DNA of 64,000 nt from Cognatiluteimonas lumbrici (GCF_006476065.1 NZ_ML636798.1:664906-728905); one strand, 5' to 3'. Positions 40,391-57,931 are shown, counted from the stretch's first letter. Numbers and translations: made by a program. Notes: a model not told the origin generated them from the letters alone.

Positions 40391-41623
40391 ATGGCCACTG
40401 AAGTCAAAGTTCCCGTCCTTCCCGAGTCGGTTTCCGACGCCACCATCGCGACCTGGAACAAGCAGGTCGGCGACGCGGTCGCGCGCGACGAGAACCTGGT
40501 CGACCTGGAGACCGACAAGGTCGTGCTCGAGGTGCCCTCGCCGGTCGACGGCGTGCTCAAGGAGATCCGCTTCGAGTCCGGCGCCACCGTGACCAGCCAG
40601 CAGGTGCTGGCGGTGATCGAGGAAGGCGCCGCCCCGGCGAAGAAGGAGGACGCGCCGAAGAAGGAAGAAGCGCCGAAGCAGGAGAAGGCCGCCGACAAGG
40701 CCGGGAAGACCCAGGCAGGCGCCGCGCCGGTCGCGCCGAAGCCGGCCGCCGGCGGCAACGCCGACCTGCCCCCGGGCGCGCGCTTCGCCGCCGAGACCTC
40801 GGGCGTGGACGCCTCGCAGGTCGAGGGCACCGGCCGCCGCGGCGCGGTCACCAAGGAAGACATCGTCAATTTCGCCGCCGGCCGCACCGGTGGCATGCAT
40901 GCTGATGGAAGCATTGGCGGCGCCCGCCCCGAGGAGCGCGTGCCGATGACGCGCATCCGCAAGCGCATCGCCGAGCGCCTGATGCAGTCGAAGGACTCCA
41001 TCGCCATGCTGACCTCGTTCAACGAGGTCAACCTGGGCAAGGTCATGGCCATGCGCAAGGAGCTCGGCGAGCAGTTCCAGAAGGAGCACGGCATCAAGCT
41101 CGGCTTCATGAGCTTCTTCGCCAAGGCCGCCGCCAACGCGCTGCAGAAGTTCCCGGTGGTCAACGCCTCGGTGGACGGCGACGACATCATCTACCACGGC
41201 TACGCCGACATCTCGATCGCGGTCTCCACCGACCGCGGCCTGGTGACGCCGGTGCTGCGCAACGTCGAGCGGATGTCGTTCGCCGACGTCGAGCGCAACA
41301 TCGCCGAGTACGCCACCGCCGCGCGCGACAACAAGCTCAAGCTCGAAGACCTGCAGGGCGGCACCTTCACCATCACCAACGGCGGCACCTTCGGCTCGCT
41401 GATGTCCACGCCGATCGTCAACCCGCCGCAGTCCGCGATCCTGGGCATGCACACGATCAAGGAGCGCGCGATCGTCGAGAACGGCCAGGTCGTCGCCGCG
41501 CCGATGATGTACATCGCGCTGAGCTACGACCACCGCATCATCGACGGCAAGGACGCGGTGCTGTTCCTGGTGGAGATCAAGAACCAGCTCGAGAACCCGC
41601 ATCGCATGCTGCTGGGCATGTAA
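40391..41623 (+). CDS. sucB: Dihydrolipoyllysine succinyltransferase (2-oxoglutarate dehydrogenase E2)
   Basis: 410 residues. An N-terminal lipoyl domain carries the lipoylated Lys43 in [10 protein letters not shown]. An Ala/Lys/Glu/Pro-rich linker (about 75-120) leads to a peripheral subunit-binding domain ([22 protein letters not shown]). The catalytic domain ends with the active-site motif H381-RII-D385-G. It transfers succinyl groups to CoA and forms the complex core. It is 24 bases downstream of sucA with an AGGA ribosome site. Confidence 0.97.
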   Translation: MATEVKVPVLPESVSDATIATWNKQVGDAVARDENLVDLETDKVVLEVPSPVDGVLKEIRFESGATVTSQQVLAVIEEGAAPAKKEDAPKKEEAPKQEKAADKAGKTQAGAAPVAPKPAAGGNADLPPGARFAAETSGVDASQVEGTGRRGAVTKEDIVNFAAGRTGGMHADGSIGGARPEERVPMTRIRKRIAERLMQSKDSIAMLTSFNEVNLGKVMAMRKELGEQFQKEHGIKLGFMSFFAKAAANALQKFPVVNASVDGDDIIYHGYADISIAVSTDRGLVTPVLRNVERMSFADVERNIAEYATAARDNKLKLEDLQGGTFTITNGGTFGSLMSTPIVNPPQSAILGMHTIKERAIVENGQVVAAPMMYIALSYDHRIIDGKDAVLFLVEIKNQLENPHRMLLGM

Positions 41624-41638
41624 GGACAAGGAATCGAA

Positions 41639-43063
41639 ATGGCTGAACAATTCGACGTCGTCGTCATCGGTGCCGGTCCGGCCGGCTACCACGCCGCGAT
41701 CCGCGCCGCGCAGCTCGGCATGAAGGTCGCCTGCGTGGACGCCGCGCTGGGCAAGGACGGCAAGCCGGCCCTGGGCGGCACCTGCCTGCGCGTGGGCTGC
41801 ATCCCGTCCAAGGCGCTGCTGGACTCCTCGCGCCAGTTCTGGAACATGGGCCACATCTTCGGCGAGCACGGCATCAGCTTCGACAAGCCGAAGATGGACG
41901 TCGGCACGATGGTTGCCCGCAAGGACAAGATCGTGAAGCAGTTCACCGGCGGCATCGCGCAGCTGTTCAAGGCCAACAAGATCACGCCGTACTACGGCTT
42001 CGGCCAGCTCCAGCCCGGCAACGTGGTCAGCGTCAAGCAGCACGACGGCAAGACCGTCGAGCTCAAGGGCACCAACGTGATCCTCGCCGCCGGCTCGGAC
42101 TCGATCGAGCTGCCGTTCGCGAAGTTCGGCGAGCACATCGTGGACAACGTCGGCGCGCTCGACTTCGACAAGGTGCCCAGGCGCCTGGGCGTGATCGGCG
42201 CCGGCGTGATCGGCCTGGAGCTGGGCAGCGTCTGGAACCGCCTGGGCTCGGAGGTCACGATCCTCGAGGGCCTGCCGAACTTCCTTGCCGCCGCCGACGC
42301 CGAGGTGGCGAAGGTCGCCGCGCGCGAGTTCAAGAAGCAGGGCCTGGACATCCGCCTCGGCTGCAAGGTGTCCGGCACCGAAGTGAAGAAGGACGGCGTG
42401 CACGTCGCCTATACCGACGCCAAGGGCGAGGCGCAGGAGATCGTGGTGGACAAGCTGCTGGTGGCCGTCGGTCGCCGTCCGGCGACCAAGGGCCTGCTGG
42501 CCGACGGCACCGGGGTGAAGCTGACCGACCGAGGCATGATCGAGGTCGACGAGCATTGCCACACCGGCGTCGACGGCGTCTGGGCGGTCGGCGACTGCGT
42601 GCGCGGCCCGATGCTGGCGCACAAGGGCTTCGAGGAAGGCATCGCGGTGGCCGAGCTGATCGGCGGCCTGCCCGGCCACGTCAACCTCGAGACCATCCCC
42701 TGGGTCATCTACACCGAGCCGGAGATCGCCTGGGTCGGCAAGACCGAGGAGCAGCTCAAGGCCGACGGCATCCCGTACAAGGCCGGCAGCTTCCCGTTCG
42801 CGGCGGTCGGCCGCGCGGTGGCGATGGCCGAGCCCGCGGGCTTCGTGAAGGTGCTCGCGCACGCCGAAACCGACCGCGTGCTCGGCATGCACCTGGTCGG
42901 CGCCAACGTCTCCGAGCTGGTGCACGAGGGCGTGCTGACGATGGAGTTCAAGGGCTCCGCGGACGACCTGGCGCGCATCTGCCACGCGCACCCGTCGCTG
43001 TCCGAGGCCGTGCACGACGCCGCCATGGCCGTGCACAAACGAGCCATCCACAAGGCGAACTGA
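41639..43063 (+). CDS. lpdA: Dihydrolipoamide dehydrogenase (E3)
   Basis: A 474-residue FAD disulfide oxidoreductase. The FAD loop is GAGPAGYHAA (11-20). The redox-active disulfide is C49/C54 in GGTCLRVGCIPSK. The second nucleotide loop VIGAGVIGLELGSVW and the C-terminal catalytic HAHPSLSEAVHDA complete the enzyme. It reoxidises the lipoyl groups of the E2 protein. Being encoded inside the suc operon, it probably serves 2-oxoglutarate dehydrogenase first. Confidence 0.97.
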   Translation: MAEQFDVVVIGAGPAGYHAAIRAAQLGMKVACVDAALGKDGKPALGGTCLRVGCIPSKALLDSSRQFWNMGHIFGEHGISFDKPKMDVGTMVARKDKIVKQFTGGIAQLFKANKITPYYGFGQLQPGNVVSVKQHDGKTVELKGTNVILAAGSDSIELPFAKFGEHIVDNVGALDFDKVPRRLGVIGAGVIGLELGSVWNRLGSEVTILEGLPNFLAAADAEVAKVAAREFKKQGLDIRLGCKVSGTEVKKDGVHVAYTDAKGEAQEIVVDKLLVAVGRRPATKGLLADGTGVKLTDRGMIEVDEHCHTGVDGVWAVGDCVRGPMLAHKGFEEGIAVAELIGGLPGHVNLETIPWVIYTEPEIAWVGKTEEQLKADGIPYKAGSFPFAAVGRAVAMAEPAGFVKVLAHAETDRVLGMHLVGANVSELVHEGVLTMEFKGSADDLARICHAHPSLSEAVHDAAMAVHKRAIHKAN

Positions 43064-43665
<602 letters not shown>

Positions 43666-43666
<1 letters not shown>

Positions 43667-44661
43667 TGGCGACGGTCCCCACCGCGTTCGAGGCATTCCG
43701 CATCCACGACGACGCGGCCGGCTACCGCAGCGGCATCGAACGGGTGTCGCTCGACCAGCTCTCCCCGGGCGAGGTCGTGATCGAGACGGCCTGGTCCTCG
43801 GTCAACTTCAAGGACGCGCTGGCCGGCACCGGCAAGGGCAAGATCCTGCGCCGCTTCCCGCTGGTCGGCGGCATCGACGTCGCCGGGCACGTGGTCGCCT
43901 CCACCGACCCCGGGTTCCGCGAGGGCGACCCGGTGCTGGTCACCGGCTGCGGCCTCAGCGAGACCCGCGACGGCGGCTATTCGAAGTACGCGCGGCTGGA
44001 AGCGCGGTGGGCGATCCCCCTGCCCGCCGGGCTCGACCTGCGCGAGAGCATGGTCATCGGCACCGCCGGCTTCACCGCCGCGCTGGCGCTGTACAGGATG
44101 CAGGACAACCGCCAGGCCCCGGACCTGGGACCGCTCTGCGTCACCGGCGCCACCGGTGGCGTCGGCTCGCTCGCGGTCGACATCTTCAGCCGCGCCGGCT
44201 ACGAGGTCCACGCGATCAGCGGCAAGGCCGACCAGCACGACTACCTGCGCGCGCTGGGCGCCAGCGAGGTCCACGGCCGCGACGCGCTGTCCACCACCCG
44301 GCCGATGGAATCCGCGCGCTTCGGAGGCGGGCTCGACAACGTCGGCGGCCCGATGCTGGCCAGCCTGCTCGCGCAGACCGCGCCCTACGGCAACGTCGCC
44401 AGCGCCGGCCTCGCCGCCAGCGCCGAGCTGCAAGCCACGGTCATGCCCTTCATCATCCGCGGCGTCTCGCTGCTGGGCGTGGCCTCCGCCGGGACCGCGC
44501 GCGACATCCGCGGGGAGATCTGGGCGCGGCTGGGCAGCGACTGGAAACCGGCACGCCTGGACCGCATCTGCACCCGCGAGGCCACGCTGGCCGAGCTGCC
44601 GGAGGTGTTCGAGGGCATGCTTGCGGGCGGTTCGCTCGGCCGCACCGTGGTCCGCCTGTAG
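43666..44661 (+). CDS. Zinc-free quinone oxidoreductase, YhdH/AcuI (acrylyl-CoA reductase) family
   Basis: A 331-residue NADPH-dependent medium-chain reductase. The YhdH/AcuI features are VNFKDALAGTGKGKILRRFPLVGGIDVAG, GTAGFTAALALYRMQ, and the nucleotide loop CVTGATGGVGSLAVDI. No structural-zinc cysteines are present. Family members reduce acrylyl-CoA to propionyl-CoA. It is the fifth gene of the suc operon by spacing, with a one-base overlap (TGATG). The physiological role here is not evident. Confidence 0.9.
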
Positions 44662-44668
44662 ATTTCGC

Positions 44669-44674
44669 TACAAT
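44669..44674 (+). promoter_or_regulatory. Candidate -10 box of the response regulator gene
   Basis: TACAAT lies in the 39-base gap between the YhdH-type gene and the response regulator, 26 bases before that gene's ATG. A -35 element is not obvious. Confidence 0.4.
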
Positions 44675-44700
44675 CGCCACGACTCCATGGGAAACCGAAC

Positions 44701-45093
44701 ATGGCCCGCATCCTGATCGTCGACGACTCCCCTTCGCAGCTGATGGGCATCCGCCGCATCGTCGAGAAGCTCGGCCACGAAGCGCTGACCGCCGAGGACG
44801 GCGCCGCCGGCGTGGAACTGGCCAAGAAGGAACTCCCCGACCTGATCCTGATGGACGTGGTGATGCCGAACCTCAACGGCTTCCAGGCCACGCGCTCGAT
44901 CACCCGCGAGCCGACCACCAAGCACATCCCGGTGGTGCTGGTGACGACCAAGGACCAGGAGACCGACCGCATGTGGGGCATGCGCCAGGGCGCCTGCGCC
45001 TACCTCACCAAGCCCTTCAGCGAGGAAGAGCTGGCCAAGCTCATCCTCGAGACCCTGGGAAGCGGCGACGACCCGGGCCCGGCCGCGGCCTGA
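44701..45093 (+). CDS. CheY-like single-domain response regulator, PilH-like
   Basis: A 130-residue receiver domain with no output domain. The acidic pocket is D8-D9, the phosphoacceptor D52 in LILMDVVMPNLNGF, the switch threonines at 82-83 in VTTK, and the lysine at K104 in LTKPF. The sequence ARILIVDDSPSQ with TTKDQETDRMWGMRQGA resembles PilH of type IV pilus twitching systems. No histidine kinase or pilus gene is adjacent, so the partner is elsewhere. The gene converges on the co-chaperone gene with a 12-base gap. Confidence 0.88.
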   Translation: MARILIVDDSPSQLMGIRRIVEKLGHEALTAEDGAAGVELAKKELPDLILMDVVMPNLNGFQATRSITREPTTKHIPVVLVTTKDQETDRMWGMRQGACAYLTKPFSEEELAKLILETLGSGDDPGPAAA

Positions 45094-45105
45094 TCCTTCG
45101 CGGGC

Positions 45106-46014
45106 TCAGGCCCGCTTCCAGTCGCTCCCGAACGCATCGCGCAGCGCAGCGTAGGCCTTGCGCTGCGCTTCGGTGGTCGCCTGCGGCGCCAGCACCTCCA
45201 GCTCGACGATCTGGTCGCCCGCCGGGGTGCCCGGCAGGCCGCGGCCGCGCAGCCGCAGCTTGCGGCCGGCCTCCGAGTCCGCGGGGATCTTCAGCTCGAC
45301 CGGCCCGCCCAGGGTCGGCACGCTGACCGTCGCGCCCAGCGCCGCCTCCCAGGGCGCCACCGGCAGCACGTGGATGATGTTGCGGCCGTCCACCTCGAAC
45401 TGCGGGTGCGCGGCGTACTCGATCTCCAGGTACAGGTCCCCGCCCTGCGCGCCCTGCCGCGCCAGCCGGATCGCCTGGCCCGGGCGCACGCCCTTGGGCA
45501 CGCGCACCTCCAGGGTCTTGCCGTTGACGCCGATGCGCACGCTGTCGCCGTTGTAGACCGCCTCCAGCGGGACCGCCAGTCGCGCGCGGGTGTCGCGCGA
45601 GGGCTGCGGGCCGCGCGGCCCGCCACCGAAGCCGCCGGCCGCGCCGCGCCGGCGCCCGAACAGTTCCTCGAAGAAGTCGCTGAAGCCGCCGCCCGCGCCG
45701 CCTCCGGCGAAGATCTCCTCGAAGTCGAAGCCCTCCGGCCCGCCGCCGCCGTGTCCGAACCCGCCCGGGGGTGGCCGGACCTCGTCGCCGGGGCGGTAGC
45801 CGCGCGTGCGCAGCTGGTCGTAGGCCTTGCGCTTGGCCGGGTCGCGCAGCGCCTCGTAGGCCTCGTTGACCTCCTTGAAGCGCTCCTCGGCGTCCGCCTC
45901 CTTGCTGACGTCGGGGTGGTATTTGCGCGCGAGCCGGCGATAGGCGGACTTGATCTCCGCCTCGCCGGCGCTCGGCTCGAGGCCCAGGATCGCGTAGTAG
46001 TCCTTGAACTGCAT
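45106..46014 (-). CDS. cbpA: DnaJ-like co-chaperone CbpA
   Basis: A 302-residue J-domain protein. The J domain (1-70) has H33-P-D35 in YHPDVSKE. A glycine/phenylalanine-rich region (about 75-130, with repeated GGG and FFEELFGR) follows. Then two C-terminal peptide-binding domains (LAVPLEAVYNGDSVRI, VPKGVRPGQAIRLARQG, LPVAPWEAALGATVSVPTLGG). The cysteine-rich zinc region of DnaJ is absent, which defines CbpA. It stimulates DnaK. GATAAT on the minus strand (46050-46055) is a reasonable -10 box in the gap to the divergent peroxiredoxin. Confidence 0.94.
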   Translation of the reverse strand: MQFKDYYAILGLEPSAGEAEIKSAYRRLARKYHPDVSKEADAEERFKEVNEAYEALRDPAKRKAYDQLRTRGYRPGDEVRPPPGGFGHGGGGPEGFDFEEIFAGGGAGGGFSDFFEELFGRRRGAAGGFGGGPRGPQPSRDTRARLAVPLEAVYNGDSVRIGVNGKTLEVRVPKGVRPGQAIRLARQGAQGGDLYLEIEYAAHPQFEVDGRNIIHVLPVAPWEAALGATVSVPTLGGPVELKIPADSEAGRKLRLRGRGLPGTPAGDQIVELEVLAPQATTEAQRKAYAALRDAFGSDWKRA

Positions 46015-46146
46015 GGAACTCCCGTGCCCTTGCCCGAACGTTGGCCCACATTATCGCAGCCGCGCGGCACGCGGGTGTTGACGCCCTTTTCCGGCCGCGG
46101 CCGCCTACACTGGCGGCAGCAAGGGACCAGCGACAGGAGCGAGACC

Positions 46147-46626
46147 ATGAGCATCAAGGCCGGCGACCGCTTGCCGGAAGCCACGCTGCAGCGCATCCGC
46201 GACGGCGTCGAGAACGTCGACACCCGCGCGCTGTTCGACAACCGCAAGGTGGTGATCTTCGCGGTCCCCGGGGCGTTCACCCCGACCTGCTCGGAGAAGC
46301 ACCTGCCGGGGTTCGTCGAGCATTTCGACGCCTTCCGCGACAAGGGCGTGGACGTGGCCTGCGTGTCGGTCAACGACCCGTTCGTGATGCAGGCCTGGGC
46401 CGAGAGCCAGCACGTCCCGGAGGGCATGATGGTGCTGGCCGACGGCAACGGCGACTTCACCCGCGCGCTGGGGCTGGAGATGGATGCCAGCGCCTACGGC
46501 ATGGGAATGCGCTCCAAGCGCTACGCCATCTACGCCGAGGACGGCGTGGTACGCGAGGTCCTGGTCGAGGCCCCGGGCGAATTCCGGGTGTCCTCGGCCG
46601 AGTACGTGCTCCCGCGACTGCCCTGA
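46147..46626 (+). CDS. Peroxiredoxin (Prx5/AhpE-like, TSA family)
   Basis: A 159-residue thiol peroxidase. The peroxidatic Cys48 lies in PGAFTPTCSEKHLPGF, the hallmark of the Prx5 subfamily, and a second cysteine at 72 is in VDVACVSVND. It reduces hydroperoxides using glutathione or glutaredoxin. ACAGGAGCGAG is a strong ribosome site. The gene converges on gyrA with a 19-base gap that includes a hairpin with GCCGGC arms (46641-46658). Confidence 0.92.
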   Translation: MSIKAGDRLPEATLQRIRDGVENVDTRALFDNRKVVIFAVPGAFTPTCSEKHLPGFVEHFDAFRDKGVDVACVSVNDPFVMQAWAESQHVPEGMMVLADGNGDFTRALGLEMDASAYGMGMRSKRYAIYAEDGVVREVLVEAPGEFRVSSAEYVLPRLP

Positions 46627-46645
46627 GCGACCGGGCGGCCGCCGG

Positions 46646-49252
<2,607 letters not shown>

Positions 49253-49289
49253 CTGGGTTCCGGTTTCAGCCGTGTCGGCAAGACGTGAA

Positions 49290-49295
49290 ATTGTA
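49290..49295 (-). promoter_or_regulatory. Candidate -10 box of gyrA
   Basis: On the minus strand TGGTACAAT forms an extended -10 (TGn plus TACAAT) 37 bases upstream of the gyrA ATG. This suggests gyrA can be transcribed independently of mtnA. No clear -35. Confidence 0.5.
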
Positions 49296-49336
49296 CCATG
49301 CCGGCGCGTCGAACGCACGCCGGATTCCCCGGAAAA

Positions 49337-50401
<1,065 letters not shown>

Positions 50402-50423
50402 CCCGCGATTCTACGGCGGCCCA

Positions 50424-50450
50424 TGTGGGAGCGGCGGAAGCCGCGACGCG
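50424..50450 (+). repeat. TGTGGGAGC-type REP-like palindrome
   Basis: The element starts TGTGGGAGCGGCGGAAGCC and forms the stem GCGGC-GGAA-GCCGC (50431-50444). It occupies the 55-base gap between mtnA and epmA. It shares the first nine bases and the layout with the copy at 21057. Confidence 0.7.
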
Positions 50451-50456
50451 CTTCCC

Positions 50457-53609
<3,153 letters not shown>

Positions 53610-53625
53610 AAGAATGCCGTTGCGG

Positions 53626-54372
53626 TCACCAGCGGGAGCGTGAGGGCGGCGGGGCTTCGTGCTGGCGGTCCCAGGCGCGGAGTTCGTCGCGGATGTACTG
53701 GATGCGCTGGCGACCGAGGGCGTTGCGGGATTCGTCCAGCAGGACGCCGTCGAGCAGTTCGGTCATGCGCTGCGCCGTCGGCAGCATCATCTCCCAGGCG
53801 TCCAGCGCCGCGACCGGCGCCGGCAGGGTCAGGAAGAACGCGATCGCCGGCGTCTCCAGCGACTGGATCGTCGCCATGTCGAAGCTGCCCGGCTTCATGA
53901 TGTTGGCCACGCTGAACACCGGCCCCTGCTCCGGGCGCCCCTCCACCAGCCGGTGGAACACGTTCATGTGGCCGTAGGTCAGGCCGGTCTTCTCGGCGGC
54001 CACCACGATGTCGGGCCCGCGCAGCAGCGCGCCCGCGCGCGCCGCGATGTACAGGGTCACGATCTTCTCGAACTCGCCGCTGCTGCGGCGGCCGGCACCG
54101 GGGGCCGGCTGGGCGGACGCGCCCACCGACGGCGCCGGCCCGTCGCCCAGCGGGATCTCGCCCTGCACCGCCTGCTCCTCGCGCCGCGCCGCGTCCTCTT
54201 CCTGCATCCGCTGCAGCTGCTCGCCGAGCGTCGGCTCGATCCGCGGCCGGTCGCCGGCGCCGCGGCGCCGGCCCTGGCCGCCGCGCCCGGGGCGGCCGAA
54301 GAAGTAGATCGCCGCCAGCAGCAGCACGCCGGCAATGATGATCCCGGTACGCAGGATCCAGACGTCTGACAT
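53626..54372 (-). CDS. zipA: Cell division protein ZipA
   Basis: 248 residues. An N-terminal membrane anchor (ILRTGIIIAGVLLLAAIYFFG, residues 6-26) leads into a basic and then acidic/proline-rich linker. The C-terminal FtsZ-binding domain (about 110-235) reads IVTLYIAARAGALLRGPDIVVAAEKTGLTYG and FSVANIMKPGSFD. ZipA ties FtsZ to the inner membrane. The gene lies between smc and ligA on the same strand; the smc stop is followed by 25 bases. Confidence 0.95.
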   Translation of the reverse strand: MSDVWILRTGIIIAGVLLLAAIYFFGRPGRGGQGRRRGAGDRPRIEPTLGEQLQRMQEEDAARREEQAVQGEIPLGDGPAPSVGASAQPAPGAGRRSSGEFEKIVTLYIAARAGALLRGPDIVVAAEKTGLTYGHMNVFHRLVEGRPEQGPVFSVANIMKPGSFDMATIQSLETPAIAFFLTLPAPVAALDAWEMMLPTAQRMTELLDGVLLDESRNALGRQRIQYIRDELRAWDRQHEAPPPSRSRW

Positions 54373-54397
54373 GGCGGCTCCCTCCTCCGTAGGTCGG

Positions 54398-57300
54398 CTA
54401 CGCGGCTCCGGCGAGGCGCGCAGCCTCGGCGAGGTCCACGGACACCAAGCGGCTGACGCCGGGTTCGCGCATGGTAACGCCGGAGAGCTGCTGCGCAGCC
54501 TCCATCGTCGCCTTGTTGTGGGTGACGAACAGGAACTGCACCTGCTCGCTCATCTCGGTGACCATCTGCGTGAAGCGGCCGACGTTGGCCTCGTCCAGCG
54601 GCGCGTCCACCTCGTCCAGCAGGCAGAACGGCGCCGGGTTCAGCCGGAAGATCGCGAACACCAGCGCCACCGCGGTCATCGCCTTTTCGCCGCCCGAGAG
54701 CAGCGAGATATTGGACACGCGCTTGCCCGGCGGGCGCGCCATGATCGCGACGCCGGTGTCGAGCAGGTCGTCGCCGGTGAGTTCGAGGTAGGCGTGGCCG
54801 CCGCCGAACAGGCGCGGATACAGCTCCTGCACGCCGGAGTTGACGCGGTCGAAGGTGTCCTTGAAGCGGCCGCGGGTCTCGCGGTCGATCTTGCGGATCG
54901 CCTCCTCCAGCGTCTCCAGCGCGGCCACCAGGTCGGTGTCCTGCGCGTCCAGGTACTCCTTGCGCTGCGCGGCCTCGGCGTGCTCCTGGATCGCCGCGAG
55001 GTTGACCGGCTCGAGCCGGCGCAGCTTCGCGTCGAGGTCGGTGACGGTCTTCTCCCAGTCGGCCAGCACCGCGTCCTCCGGCAGGCTCCCGACCACGTCC
55101 TCGAGCACGAAGCCGGCCTCGACCACCGCGGCCGACAGCTGCTCGGCGCGGATCACCAGCGCCTGCTGGTCGAGCTTGCGCTGGTTGATCTTCTCGCGCT
55201 GCGCCAGTGCCTGCTCGTCGCGCTGGTGTCGGGTCTGTTCGTAACTGCGCAGTTCGTTGTCGATGGCCTCGAGCGCTGCACGCGCCTCGCCCAGCGCCTT
55301 CTCGGTGCGCACGCGCTCCTCCAGCGCGGCCTGGCGCTCGGCCTCGAGCGCCTTGACCGGGCTGTCGCCCTGCGCGAGCTGCGCCGAGAGTTCGCCCAGA
55401 CGGCTGTCGATCTGGCCGCGCTGTCCGCCCATGCGCTCCAGCGACTGCGCCAGCGCGGCGGCCTGCGCGCGCTGGGTCTCGACGGTCAGCGCCAGCGCAT
55501 GCGCGGCTTCGGCGGAAGCGCGTGCGGCCTGGCGGGCAGCATCGCGGGCCTCGCCCAGGCGTGTGCGCTCGGCATCCAGCGCCGTGCGTGCGTCCTCGAG
55601 CTCGGCCATGCGCGCCACCGCCTGGTCCAGCCGCGCGCGCGCCTCGCGCGCCTGCGTGCGGCTGGTCTCGAGCGTCTCGGCGAGCTGCGCGGTGTCGGCG
55701 TCGATCTTCTCGATCCGCCCGCGCGCCGACTCCAGCCGGCCCTGCTGGCTCTGCAGCTGGCCGGCGAGCTCCGACACGCCACGGTGCGCCAGGTACAGCG
55801 CGCGCTGCGCGTCCTCGCGCTGCTGTTCGGCGACCAGCGCGCGGTCGCGCCACGCCGCCAGTCCGCGCTCGAGTTCCTGCTCGCGGTGCTGGAGCTGCTT
55901 GATCTCGCCGCGCAACGCCTGGATCTCGCGCTCGCGCAGCAGCGCGCCCTGCTTGGCCGCGCCCGAGCGCAGCACGCGCACCCAGCCGGCACCGAGGCGC
56001 TCGCCGGCGCGCGTGACCACCGATTCGCCCTCGCCCAGCCGCGGCAGCAGCGCGCGCGCATCGGCCAGGGTCTCGGCCGCGTGCAGCTTGCCCAGGATGC
56101 GGCGGATCGCCGCCGGGCCCCGCACCTTCGCGGCCAGCGAGGTGTCCGGATAGCGCTCTTCGGCGGCGCCGGCGTCGACCAGCGCCAGGCGTCCCTCGCC
56201 GAGCTCGCCGAGAGCATCCACCAGCGCCTCGGGCGATTCCACCAGCACGCCCTCGATGAGCTGGCCGAGCGCGCCTTCGACGGCGTTCTCCCAGCCCGGC
56301 TCGACCTGCAGCGATTCGCCGACGCGCGCGGCCGAGTCCAGCCCGCGCTGGCGCAGCCACTCCACCGCCGCGCCCTGCTCCTGCCCGAGCGCCGCGTGCT
56401 GCAGCGTCTCCAGCGAGGACAGGCGGCCGCGCTTCTCCTGCGCCTCGCGGCGCACGTTGCTGAGCTCGGCCTGCGCGGCGCGCTGCTGGTCCTGCAGCTC
56501 GGTGACCGCCTGCTTGCGCGATTCGACCTCGGCGGCCATCCCGTCGAGCGCCCCCTTCTGTTCGTCGTGCTGCGCCTGCAGCGCCGCCAGCGATTCGCCG
56601 AGCGCGGCCACGTCCAGTCCGCCGCGTTCGCCGGCGAGCGTCTCGCGGCGGCGCTCGGCGTCGAGCGCCTGGCGGTCGAGGTAGTCCACGCGGGTGCGCT
56701 CGACGTCGGCGGCGCGCGCGGCCTCGGACTGCTCGCGCGCATGCGCGTCCCAGCGCTGCTGCCAGTCCGCCAGCCTCGCCTCCGCGTCGCGCAGCGCTTC
56801 CTGGCGAGCGCGGTCGTCGGCCTGCAGTTCCGCCAGCTTCGGTTCGGCTTCGGCGATCGCCTCGCGCAACGAGGCCAGGCGCGCCTCGTCGCCGCTGATG
56901 TGGGTGCCGATCTCGGCCAGCGCCGCCTGCGCCTCGTCGCGCGCGCGCTGCAACCGCTCGGCCATCTCGCGCTGGTGGGTGATCTGCTGCTCGATCCGGG
57001 CCAGCGTGCCGCCGACCTGGTAGACCTCCGCCTGCGCCTTGTTCAGCGCCTCGCTCGCCTGCTCGCGGCGCACCCGGTCCTCTTCGATCCGCCGCTCGGC
57101 CTCGCGCTGGCCGGCGATGAGCTCCTGCAGTTTCGTCTCGTCCTGGGCCATCGCCTCGCGCAGCGACTTCAGGCGCTCGTCCAGGCCGCGGAACTCGAGC
57201 GCCTTCCACTCGGCGTCCTTGACCCGGCGCTCGGCCTGGATGGCCTGGTACTGCTCGGCCTGGCGGGCCTGGCGCTTGAGGTGGTCGAGCTGCTTGCCGA

Positions 57301-57901
57301 CCTCCTCGCGCAGGTCGGTGAGGCGTTCGAGGTTCTCGCGGGTGTGCTTGATCCGGTTCTCGGTCTCGCGGCGGCGCTCCTTGTACTTGGAGATGCCGGC
57401 GGCCTCCTCAAGGTACACGCGCAGGTCCTCCGGGCGCGCCTCGATGATCTGGCTGATCATGCCCTGCTCGATGATCGAGTAGCTGCGCGGCCCCAGGCCG
57501 GTGCCCAGGAACAGGTCGGTGATGTCGCGGCGGCGGCACTTGCTGCCGTTGAGGTAGTAGCTGGACTGGCCGTCGCGGCCGACGGTGCGCTTGACCGAGA
57601 TCTCGTCGTAGGCGCCGTACTCGCCGGTGATGGTGTGGTCGGAGTTGTCGAAGATCAGCTCGACCGTGGCCTGCGACACCGGCTTGCGCGCCGACGAGCC
57701 GGAGAAGATCACGTCGGTGAGCGAATCGCCGCGCAGGCGGCTGGCCGCGCTCTCGCCCATCACCCAGCGGATCGCGTCGATGATGTTGGACTTGCCGCAG
57801 CCGTTCGGGCCGACCACGCCGGTCATGTTGGTCGGCAGGTGCAGCGTGGTCGGATCGACGAAGGACTTGAAACCGGAAAGCTTGATCGTGGACAGGCGCA
57901 T
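54398..57901 (-). CDS. smc: Chromosome segregation ATPase SMC
   Basis: 1167 residues. Walker A GPNGCGKSN lies at 31-39. A long coiled coil (about 160-490) leads to the hinge (about 510-670, ALGQLIEGVLVESPEALVDAL), then a second coil (about 670-1000). The C-terminal head has the signature LLSGGEKAMTAVALVFAIF and Walker B FCLLDEVDAPLDEANVG. It works with ScpA and ScpB, encoded about 3.6 kb away on the other strand. The start ATG is fixed by the MRLSTIKLSGFKSFVD head motif. Confidence 0.97.
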   Translation of the reverse strand: MRLSTIKLSGFKSFVDPTTLHLPTNMTGVVGPNGCGKSNIIDAIRWVMGESAASRLRGDSLTDVIFSGSSARKPVSQATVELIFDNSDHTITGEYGAYDEISVKRTVGRDGQSSYYLNGSKCRRRDITDLFLGTGLGPRSYSIIEQGMISQIIEARPEDLRVYLEEAAGISKYKERRRETENRIKHTRENLERLTDLREEVGKQLDHLKRQARQAEQYQAIQAERRVKDAEWKALEFRGLDERLKSLREAMAQDETKLQELIAGQREAERRIEEDRVRREQASEALNKAQAEVYQVGGTLARIEQQITHQREMAERLQRARDEAQAALAEIGTHISGDEARLASLREAIAEAEPKLAELQADDRARQEALRDAEARLADWQQRWDAHAREQSEAARAADVERTRVDYLDRQALDAERRRETLAGERGGLDVAALGESLAALQAQHDEQKGALDGMAAEVESRKQAVTELQDQQRAAQAELSNVRREAQEKRGRLSSLETLQHAALGQEQGAAVEWLRQRGLDSAARVGESLQVEPGWENAVEGALGQLIEGVLVESPEALVDALGELGEGRLALVDAGAAEERYPDTSLAAKVRGPAAIRRILGKLHAAETLADARALLPRLGEGESVVTRAGERLGAGWVRVLRSGAAKQGALLREREIQALRGEIKQLQHREQELERGLAAWRDRALVAEQQREDAQRALYLAHRGVSELAGQLQSQQGRLESARGRIEKIDADTAQLAETLETSRTQAREARARLDQAVARMAELEDARTALDAERTRLGEARDAARQAARASAEAAHALALTVETQRAQAAALAQSLERMGGQRGQIDSRLGELSAQLAQGDSPVKALEAERQAALEERVRTEKALGEARAALEAIDNELRSYEQTRHQRDEQALAQREKINQRKLDQQALVIRAEQLSAAVVEAGFVLEDVVGSLPEDAVLADWEKTVTDLDAKLRRLEPVNLAAIQEHAEAAQRKEYLDAQDTDLVAALETLEEAIRKIDRETRGRFKDTFDRVNSGVQELYPRLFGGGHAYLELTGDDLLDTGVAIMARPPGKRVSNISLLSGGEKAMTAVALVFAIFRLNPAPFCLLDEVDAPLDEANVGRFTQMVTEMSEQVQFLFVTHNKATMEAAQQLSGVTMREPGVSRLVSVDLAEAARLAGAA

Positions 57902-57931
57902 GCGGCGTCGTCGGCCCCGTGATAAAGGGGA